NCBI GenBank assembly: GCA_003567255.1
Contig: PWZW01000068.1
Span: 1-11,688, forward strand
Direction of reading: 5' to 3'
Length of the DNA stretch: 11,688 nt
Source of the DNA: Puniceicoccaceae bacterium
Lineage (GTDB): Bacteria > Verrucomicrobiota > Verrucomicrobiia > Opitutales > Coraliomargaritaceae
Below the pieces are notes generated by a model. That model had not been told where the DNA came from, searched no databases, and saw only the letters and a list, made by a program, of their open reading frames with translations. The position numbers and the translations under genes are program-made. Shown here piece after piece: positions 6,313 to 11,688 of the stretch. Position 1 is the stretch's first letter. Every line of letters begins with the position of its first letter.

Positions 6313-7019
6313 TTTGCTTGAGGATGGCTTGGCTTTTCGATCGGGGTATCGAGCATTTGGCTGAGTGCTTCGATAAAGTAGGCCTCAAGGAGAGAAAAAT
6401 TAAAGTCCGTGGGGAGGTCTGCGCGGGCGACAGATCCCTGCACGAGTAGGCCTTCCCGAGTCCTGCGAAGGGCCGCACCCGCCAGTTTCTTGTGACCCTC
6501 AAGCATGAGATCAAAAGGGACTGGGTTGTGAAAGCACGAGGCCGCCATCCCGGGGCTTTGCTCCGTCCGGTTTGCCTGTTCGGCGCAAGGGCAAGGGTGG
6601 AGCAGAGCTTCGACACCCAGATTGGCAAAAGCTTGGTTCAAAGCTTTATGGAGACGCGCGTAGATGGTGCTGCTACGTTCCCTTGCGAAAGGTGCGTTGC
6701 GGGGCAGTGAAAGTGCATAGGTCCAGTCGTTTTCATGGTCAACGAGGCCGCCGGCGGTGGGTCTTTGCACAAGTTGTGCTCCTGGCCTGATCGACCCTGT
6801 CAAAGCGGCGACCTTTTGAGTGTAGCCGATGCTGATGGCATCTTCCGTCCAGGCGTAACTTCGAAAACGGGCAGCAGTCGCAAGGCTCCTTTCCAGCGGG
6901 AGGCGCTCCACACCTGGGTACTTCTTGGCTGCATTTGCGGGGCCGACCAGCATTGCCCAGTCAAAGGCCATATTTTGAACCGCACTGGCGGCGGCGTATG
7001 GGTGCCAGAACAAGCGCAT
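6309..7019 (-). CDS. lipoate-protein ligase A / octanoyltransferase family protein
   Basis: This is a BPL/LplA/LipB-fold enzyme that handles lipoic or octanoic acid for attachment to the lipoyl domains of 2-oxo-acid dehydrogenases or the glycine cleavage H protein. RPTAGGLVDHENDWTYAL (86-103) is the acyl-adenylate or acyl-binding block, with GG where many members have GGG. HKKLAGAALRRTREGLLVQGS (176-196) contains the invariant catalytic Lys178. Cys162 in SCFHNP matches the position of the nucleophilic cysteine in LipM-type octanoyltransferases, so transferase rather than ATP-dependent ligase activity is possible. At 236 aa it lacks the C-terminal accessory domain of E. coli LplA. I chose ATG 7019 because it forms a TAATG junction with the upstream gene; an in-frame ATG at 7043 would overlap that gene by 25 bp. 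The stop overlaps that of the convergent protease gene. Confidence 0.86.
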   Translation of the reverse strand: MRLFWHPYAAASAVQNMAFDWAMLVGPANAAKKYPGVERLPLERSLATAARFRSYAWTEDAISIGYTQKVAALTGSIRPGAQLVQRPTAGGLVDHENDWTYALSLPRNAPFARERSSTIYARLHKALNQAFANLGVEALLHPCPCAEQANRTEQSPGMAASCFHNPVPFDLMLEGHKKLAGAALRRTREGLLVQGSVARADLPTDFNFSLLEAYFIEALSQMLDTPIEKPSHPQAN

Positions 7020-7948
7020 TAGCGACGGGCCTGCGCATACCAATCACGGAGCGCCGGCGGGATGGAAAGCTCGGAGATCTGGCGTTCGATCGAAGCGGGG
7101 AGGGTCTTTAATTTCCCCACCAACGGGTCGAGAGTGAAAGCGAGGTGACAAGCCTCTCTGGGTTGCTCACCCGAGTCGGCCAAGCTGCCTTCCTGGATTA
7201 AATCGGGAGAAAGGCTAAAATTTTGGAGGATACGCTGACCGAGTGCGTAGCGCGTGATGGTCTCTGAACCGGCCCAGTGAAAAATGCCATGCAGGTCGCG
7301 GCGCTCGACCAGTTCGGTGATCGCGTCGCCTACATTTTCTGCGGAGCAAGGTTGCCTCAATTCATCGGAGTAGAGGGTAGGGCGCTCGCCGCGTGCAATC
7401 GCGTGCAAGAGTTTTTCGTGTACACTCCGAACGCCACCCGGGCTGTTACCGTTGGTCAGGGTGAGGCGCAAAACCACAGGATCCTCGGTGTTGTGCTCAA
7501 GCACCTCACGCTCGGCCATCAACTTCAATTGGCCGTATAGATTTTTAGGGTTGGGCAGGTCGGTTGAACGGAAAGGGGCGTTCTCTGGTGTCCCGTCAAA
7601 GACCATATCGGTTGAAAGGTGGATAAATCGAGTGCCCAGGTGGGAGGTAATTTGGGCGAGTTGCCGAGGTAGGGCGACGTTGAGCCGTTCCGCCAGTTTG
7701 GGATTTTTTTCGACCGCTTCGGGTGAGGAAATCGCTGCGGCATTGACCAGCGCGTCCGGCCATAGTTCAATAATAGCTTGGGTGAGCTTCGGTAGATCCG
7801 TGCCATCGACCTCGACCACCTCTTCGATTCCGCGGGCCCGCAAGGGGCTTTGATGGCGCAGCGTGATGAGTGTGTGGCCGCGCCGGGCAAGGGCTTCGCA
7901 AACCGCGTGACCAATCAGACCGGAGGCACCTAGGACAAATACTTTCAT
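7019..7948 (-). CDS. RmlD-like NAD(P)-dependent sugar-nucleotide reductase (extended SDR)
   Basis: The protein begins MKVFVLGASGLIGHAV, the Rossmann GxxGxxG dinucleotide-binding motif (7-13). It continues with VNAAAISSPEAVEKNP, the RmlD-type block, then the catalytic STDMVFDG (112-119) and YGQLK (138-142, the active-site Tyr and Lys). The length is about 309 aa. The family includes dTDP-4-dehydrorhamnose reductase and the MAT2B-like relatives. No rmlABC genes are present, so a role in rhamnose synthesis is not supported by context. I chose ATG 7948, where the Rossmann strand begins. A TTG at 7975 is in frame and has a GGAG four bases upstream, the best Shine-Dalgarno match in the window, so a 318-aa product is possible. 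It is translationally coupled to the lipoate-ligase-like gene and divergent from hisC with about 65 bp between starts. Confidence 0.85.
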   Translation of the reverse strand: MKVFVLGASGLIGHAVCEALARRGHTLITLRHQSPLRARGIEEVVEVDGTDLPKLTQAIIELWPDALVNAAAISSPEAVEKNPKLAERLNVALPRQLAQITSHLGTRFIHLSTDMVFDGTPENAPFRSTDLPNPKNLYGQLKLMAEREVLEHNTEDPVVLRLTLTNGNSPGGVRSVHEKLLHAIARGERPTLYSDELRQPCSAENVGDAITELVERRDLHGIFHWAGSETITRYALGQRILQNFSLSPDLIQEGSLADSGEQPREACHLAFTLDPLVGKLKTLPASIERQISELSIPPALRDWYAQARR

Positions 7949-8013
7949 AATCAGGGGGAGTTTGTTTTGTTGCAATCGTCTCCGCTTAAGGCAAGTTCAA
8001 AGGCTTTAGCCAA

Positions 8014-9141
8014 ATGAAGTACGCTGAACTAGCGAACGCGGGAGTGTTCGATCAACCCGTCTACGAACCGGGAAAACCGATAGACTTGGTCGCTCGGGAG
8101 CACGGCCTTGATCCCGACTCCATCCTAAAACTTGCCTCCAATGAAAATCCGTTTGGGCCCTCCCCGAAAGCGATTGAGGCGGTCAAAAAAATAGCTTTAA
8201 GTCTGCACCTTTATCCGGACGGAGCCTGCACGGCGCTCCGCGACCGCCTGGCGGTTCGTCACGGCGTGGATGCAGACTGGATTGTCCCGGGCAATGGATC
8301 CAACGAGATCATTGAACTGCTCGGGCACGTCTTTTTGCGTCCAGGGGTAGAAGTGGTTATGGGGAGTCAGGCGTTCATCGTGTACCGTCTGGTGGCGAAG
8401 CTTTTTGGTGCGGACGTCGTGGATGTTCCGATGAAGGACTACGCGCACGACCTCGTTGGGATGGCCGCCGCCGTCACCGCCAAGACTCGCCTCGTTTTCC
8501 TGGCCAGCCCGAACAACCCGACAGGCCCGGCAAACGACCCTGCGGAGATCGCGCAGTTTGCGCGAAACCTTCCCGAACACGTCATTTTGGTCTTGGACGA
8601 AGCCTATGCTGAGTATCTCGAGGAAAACGTGGATGTGGCAGGTTTGGTGAACGAGGGCTGTCGTATTATTGGCCTGCGGACCTTTTCAAAAGTCTTTGGG
8701 CTGGGTGGATTGCGGGTTGGCTACGGCTATGGCGATCCCGAGCTGATCAGCTTGCTACAACGGGTAAGGCAGCCGTTTAATGTAAATTTGGTTGGGCAGG
8801 TGGCAGCCCTTGCAGCCCTTGATGATGATGCCTTCGTCGAGCGGTGCTTGCGGGCCAATGCTGCGGGCCGCAAACAGTTGGTCGAGGGCGTGCAAGCGCT
8901 CGGCTATGAGGTCGTCGGGGGTGACGCGAACTTTGTGCTGATTCGGGTGGGCGAGGGGTTTGCCCTTTTCCGTGAAATGCAGGCGCAAGGGGTCATTATC
9001 CGTCCGCTCGCGGCCTATGGGATGCCTGAATTTGTGCGGGTTACGATTGGCCGCCCGGACGAGAATGTGCGGTTTCTCGAGTTGCTTGAAAAGATTCGGG
9101 GTGTGGCTAGCGCACGGACCGAAGCGGGTGCCCTACGGTGA
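8014..9141 (+). CDS. hisC: histidinol-phosphate aminotransferase
   Basis: The product is a fold-type I, PLP-dependent aminotransferase that converts imidazole-acetol phosphate plus glutamate to histidinol phosphate in histidine biosynthesis. Key features are LASNENPFGPSP (40-51), the substrate-side block; PGNGSNEII (92-100); SPNNPTG (165-171, Asn168 to the PLP ring oxygen); DEAYAEY (195-201, Asp195 and Tyr198); TFSKVFGLGGLRVGYG (223-238, Schiff-base Lys226 and phosphate-binding Arg234); and VRVTIGRP (341-348, Arg342 to the substrate carboxylate). The 375-aa length is normal. Family members can also act on aromatic amino acids or phenylpyruvate, and the gene stands apart from other his genes, so the role is probable rather than certain. 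No clear Shine-Dalgarno motif precedes ATG 8014; a small inverted repeat GGCT-TT-AGCC sits just upstream. Its stop overlaps the next start (GTGA). Confidence 0.93.
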   Translation: MKYAELANAGVFDQPVYEPGKPIDLVAREHGLDPDSILKLASNENPFGPSPKAIEAVKKIALSLHLYPDGACTALRDRLAVRHGVDADWIVPGNGSNEIIELLGHVFLRPGVEVVMGSQAFIVYRLVAKLFGADVVDVPMKDYAHDLVGMAAAVTAKTRLVFLASPNNPTGPANDPAEIAQFARNLPEHVILVLDEAYAEYLEENVDVAGLVNEGCRIIGLRTFSKVFGLGGLRVGYGYGDPELISLLQRVRQPFNVNLVGQVAALAALDDDAFVERCLRANAAGRKQLVEGVQALGYEVVGGDANFVLIRVGEGFALFREMQAQGVIIRPLAAYGMPEFVRVTIGRPDENVRFLELLEKIRGVASARTEAGALR

Positions 9142-10550
9142 ACGACATCCTCATCAATCTGTTATTTTCCACCGGCTCGGTTTTGTTGGTGTTGATTTTG
9201 CATGGCTACTTGGTGGCCTGTGAGATCAGCCTCGTAAAACTCCGCTACTCAGGCGTCGACACGAGCGAAATGGAGGCACTCAAAGCGCACCCGGGAATCG
9301 GTAAGATCATCGAAAACAGCGACCGGGTAGGTCGACAGGTACGCTTCAGCAAAACGCTGTGCACGGTCGCGGTGGGGCTTTTTCTGATCCCGATTGTGCA
9401 CGATATATTTAAGCTGGCAGACGGCAGTGCCGAGCTGCCGGGGAGGTGGTTGGTCGCTGCGCTGGCGCTCCTCGTTGCGGTCTCGACGCACTTTTTCTTT
9501 GGTGAAATGATCCCCCGGGGCCTAGCCATGCGAGACCCCTTGACCGCGCTTAAAAAGTCCTACCGTGTGCTCCAGCTTTTTCAGGTCATCACCTGGCCGG
9601 TCATGTTCTTATTTCGGCGGATTAAGCGTCCGGTGTACCGTTGGATCGGGGCGGACATCGACGATGAGCTGAATCCTTTGGACGTGGATGTACAAATCCG
9701 TGCCATGGGTGAAGATAGCAATGCCCTTGGGCCTGTGGTCCGCAAGATTGTCAACCGTGCGCTGACGATCAGTGATCTGGTTGTTCAAGACATTTTGCTG
9801 CCTCGCAGCCAAGTGATTTCGTGCGACCTGGAGGAACCTTTGGAGCACAACCTGCAGCGCATGCGGGCGGCTGGACACACCCGCTTTCCGCTTTGTCGGG
9901 GAGACCTCGACCACTGCATTGGCATCATACACATTAAAGATATCTTCCGCTCACGGGGACCCGTCGAGCAGATCGATCCGATCAAACTGCGACGCAACAT
10001 CGTGGTGTTCCCCACAGAGACCAAGGTTGAGGATGCCTTGGAGCGGATGCTTGTGGGCAAGTTTCACATGGGCTTGGTCGTTGATGAGTTTGGAGGTACC
10101 GTCGGGCTGATTACCCTGGAAAGTATTTTGGAAGAGCTGGTCGGTGAGATTCAGGATGAGTTTGATTTTGAGGAAGATCAGATCAAACCCCTCGACGCGC
10201 CCCGCACCTTCCGGATCTCCGGCTTGGCGGCACTCCACGACGTTGAGGAGATGCTCGATATCGAAATCGACAACGACGATGTTTCGACCTTTGGTGGGTT
10301 GATCACTGGCGAGTTGGGGCGGATTCCGGAGAAAGGTGAGACGCTCTCGGTCTACGGTTTGGATATCGCGGTCGAGGAAGTCGATGAGCGGCGGGTGATC
10401 AGTGCCCACGTTTGCGTAAGCAATGAAGCGGATGAAACCTCATCACCTGAGGCAGAAACCAAAGTTGCGGACGGGAAGACCACCGATGCCTCTCCACCTG
10501 AAGAGGAAAACCCTGAGTCTGAGGCCAACGAGGGCAAAACCTCCGGTTGA
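9138..10550 (+). CDS. CorC/CNNM-type membrane protein (DUF21, CBS pair, CorC_HlyC domain)
   Basis: This is an inner-membrane protein of the CorC/CNNM family, whose characterised members move or regulate Mg2+ and other divalent cations; older annotations say hemolysin-like. Domain order: a DUF21 membrane domain (about 1-180) with hydrophobic segments at 8-28, 72-92, 103-123 and possibly 145-160, and family motifs ACEISLVKLR (27-36) and GEMIPRGLA (122-130); two CBS domains (about 213-271 and 283-340) that bind adenine nucleotides, with VVDEFGGTVGLIT in the second; and a CorC_HlyC domain (about 350-427). A 40-residue acidic, Ser/Glu/Lys-rich tail follows and looks disordered. Where homologues usually have GExxPK in the membrane domain, this protein has Arg127. 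The GTG start at 9138 overlaps the hisC stop by 4 bp, which suggests translational coupling. The protein has 470 aa. Confidence 0.92.
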   Translation: MNDILINLLFSTGSVLLVLILHGYLVACEISLVKLRYSGVDTSEMEALKAHPGIGKIIENSDRVGRQVRFSKTLCTVAVGLFLIPIVHDIFKLADGSAELPGRWLVAALALLVAVSTHFFFGEMIPRGLAMRDPLTALKKSYRVLQLFQVITWPVMFLFRRIKRPVYRWIGADIDDELNPLDVDVQIRAMGEDSNALGPVVRKIVNRALTISDLVVQDILLPRSQVISCDLEEPLEHNLQRMRAAGHTRFPLCRGDLDHCIGIIHIKDIFRSRGPVEQIDPIKLRRNIVVFPTETKVEDALERMLVGKFHMGLVVDEFGGTVGLITLESILEELVGEIQDEFDFEEDQIKPLDAPRTFRISGLAALHDVEEMLDIEIDNDDVSTFGGLITGELGRIPEKGETLSVYGLDIAVEEVDERRVISAHVCVSNEADETSSPEAETKVADGKTTDASPPEEENPESEANEGKTSG

Positions 10551-10590
10551 GCCCTGGTCGGTTTCGCCGGACGGGAAAGGGTGCGAAATG

Positions 10591-10609
10591 AAAATGCGCG
10601 CAAGCACGC
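10591..10609 (-). terminator. candidate intrinsic terminator of sua5
   Basis: On the minus strand, 10 nt past the sua5 stop, a 5-bp GC-rich stem (GCGTG with CGCGC, one G-U pair) closes a CTTG tetraloop and is followed by ATTTTC. It lies in the 68-bp space between the two convergent stops. The T tract is short, so the call is tentative. I see no matching terminator for the CorC-like gene on the plus strand. Confidence 0.4.
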
Positions 10610-10618
10610 TTGAGGGGT

Positions 10619-11623
10619 CTAGCGTTTGGCCGCGGCTCGGGCGAGGCGGTCATTGATCGCCTCGCTCAGTCCCGCGCTGTCGGGGGCAGTTTCCAGGTGC
10701 AAGGCCGTGTATTGACCTCGGTCCAGGACCTGGAGCAGATCAAACAGCTTTGCGGCGGCGCTTACCTCGTTACCATCCTCACTCAGCCAAAACGTAGCCT
10801 CGTCCTGAATGGGCTCCGTTGGCCTTCGCCAGTAGACCCGAGCCACTTTGTCGGTTTGCGCAAGCTCGGCGGATTTGAGCATACCCTCTGGGTGGAGGAT
10901 AAGCTTGGTGCGCGGGCTGTAGTGGGTGAGTAACAAACCGGGCGCGGGTTGCGCGGCGGTTTGCTCGAGGTGCGGGGGCAAAGCGCTCGGAAGTTTGGTC
11001 TTCAGGATGGCCTCGATCGCCTGACGGGAGATTGGCCCCGGCCTGAGTAAGCGTGGAGCGGAAGGCACGCGCAGGTCGACAATCGTCGACTCGACCCCGT
11101 GCTGGCAGGGACCGTCGTCGATCACGGCGGGGAGCCGACCACTCAGCGTTTGGAGGACGTGCTCCGCACGGGTGGGGCTGACGTAGCCGAAAGGGTTTGC
11201 GCTGGGCGCGGCAAGGGGGAAGGGCAAGGCACTCAAAAGGTCTCGGAAAACCTGTCGCGAAGGCACCCTGAGTGCCACGCTGGGCAGGCCCGCCGTGACG
11301 AGATCGGGAATCAGGTTGGTTTTTGGGAGCACAAGGGTCAGCGGTCCCGGCCAAAAGGCGGCCGCAAGGGCTTTGGCTTGGGGCGAAAATGAGGCGTAGT
11401 GCAGAGCGCTTGCCAGATCCGCACAATGAACAATCAACGGGTCGATCAAAGGTCGTCCCTTGATCTCGAAAATGCGCCGACAGGCCACCGCATCCAAGGC
11501 ATTTGCCGCCAGCCCATAGACTGTTTCCGAGGGCACGGCAACGCACTGACCAGCCTTCAGCAGGGCCACAGCGGCGCGGATGCCCTCAGCGTTGGGTGAA
11601 ATAGATTGGGTAAACACAGCCAT
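10619..11623 (-). CDS. sua5: threonylcarbamoyl-AMP synthase, two-domain Sua5 type
   Basis: The enzyme makes threonylcarbamoyl-AMP from threonine, bicarbonate and ATP, the first step of t6A formation at position 37 of ANN-decoding tRNAs; TsaD and TsaB/TsaE complete the reaction. The YrdC domain spans about 10-205: PSETVYGLAANA (31-42), the KxRxxxxPL motif at 55-63 (KGRPLIDPL), WPGPLTLVL (91-99), APSANPFG (139-146) and GVESTIVDL (176-184). The linker LTHYSPRTK (232-240) and a C-terminal domain of about 95 residues identify the longer Sua5 form rather than the short TsaC/YrdC form. Total length is 334 aa, usual for Sua5. ATG 11623 lacks a Shine-Dalgarno motif. A minus-strand terminator hairpin ends about 11 nt upstream of this start. 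It is convergent with the CorC-like gene. Confidence 0.94.
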   Translation of the reverse strand: MAVFTQSISPNAEGIRAAVALLKAGQCVAVPSETVYGLAANALDAVACRRIFEIKGRPLIDPLIVHCADLASALHYASFSPQAKALAAAFWPGPLTLVLPKTNLIPDLVTAGLPSVALRVPSRQVFRDLLSALPFPLAAPSANPFGYVSPTRAEHVLQTLSGRLPAVIDDGPCQHGVESTIVDLRVPSAPRLLRPGPISRQAIEAILKTKLPSALPPHLEQTAAQPAPGLLLTHYSPRTKLILHPEGMLKSAELAQTDKVARVYWRRPTEPIQDEATFWLSEDGNEVSAAAKLFDLLQVLDRGQYTALHLETAPDSAGLSEAINDRLARAAAKR

Positions 11624-11633
11624 CTCGAGACAT

Positions 11634-11665
11634 AAAAAAACCTCCCTCGGCGAAAAGGAAGGTTT
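11634..11665 (-). terminator. intrinsic terminator immediately upstream of sua5
   Basis: On the minus strand, arms at 11657-11665 and 11638-11646 form a 9-bp stem (one G-U pair) around a 10-nt loop, directly followed by seven T residues (the A run at 11634-11640). On the plus strand the same hairpin has a C-A mismatch and no T run, so minus-strand action is favoured. It ends either a minus-strand gene beyond the right edge or a regulated leader of sua5 itself. Confidence 0.65.
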
Positions 11666-11688
11666 GGGAAAGTTTGCGCAAGCGAACC

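Noticed and set aside
11671..11687. Small hairpin GTTTGC-GCAA-GCGAAC at the right edge, which might be the end of a structured RNA
   Set aside because: Only 17 bases are visible and one pair is G-U. Without the flanking sequence it cannot be assigned to any RNA family.

Overview
The window is a gene-dense bacterial chromosome segment of moderate GC content. It carries 12 complete protein genes, one truncated protein gene at the left edge and one tRNA gene. A TolB-like protein and a MsrA with a lipoprotein-type signal point to a Gram-negative cell envelope. The overall protein flavour, and the near absence of Shine-Dalgarno motifs, would fit Verrucomicrobiota (Opitutae-like), but that assignment is my impression and no marker gene here proves it.

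Layout, left to right. (1) The + strand holds the end of a TolB-type beta-propeller protein and a MobA/GlmU-like nucleotidyltransferase. (2) A minus-strand block runs leftward from 5437 to 1507: msrA (lipoprotein form), a membrane-anchored protein that looks like a catalytically degenerate DNA/RNA non-specific endonuclease, a short Ppx/GppA phosphatase, rpiB, clpP and then tRNA-Glu(UUC) with its terminator. Gaps inside the protein part are 29 to 78 bp, so an operon is plausible. (3) A divergent intergenic region of about 240 bp leads to a + strand minimal site-2 protease. Its stop codon overlaps that of a minus-strand lipoate/octanoate ligase-like gene, which is translationally coupled (TAATG) to an upstream RmlD-like reductase. 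(4) Divergent from that pair are hisC and a CorC/CNNM-type transporter, which overlap by GTGA. (5) A minus-strand two-domain Sua5 threonylcarbamoyl-AMP synthase closes the window. An intrinsic terminator sits only about 11 nt upstream of its start codon.

How the genes relate: most are housekeeping genes. They cover protein quality control (clpP), oxidative repair (msrA), pentose phosphate metabolism (rpiB), polyphosphate/ppGpp turnover (ppx/gppA), lipoylation, histidine synthesis, and tRNA t6A modification (sua5). They do not form one pathway. I see no phage, insertion sequence, CRISPR array or obvious novel multi-gene system.

The most interesting signals are structural. A 19-nt near-perfect copy of the 3' end of tRNA-Glu lies 177 bp downstream of the real one, in the geometry of an integration scar. 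The second is the apparent pseudo-nuclease in the minus-strand block. The third is the terminator pressed against the sua5 start. No stretch longer than 300 bp lacks a gene.
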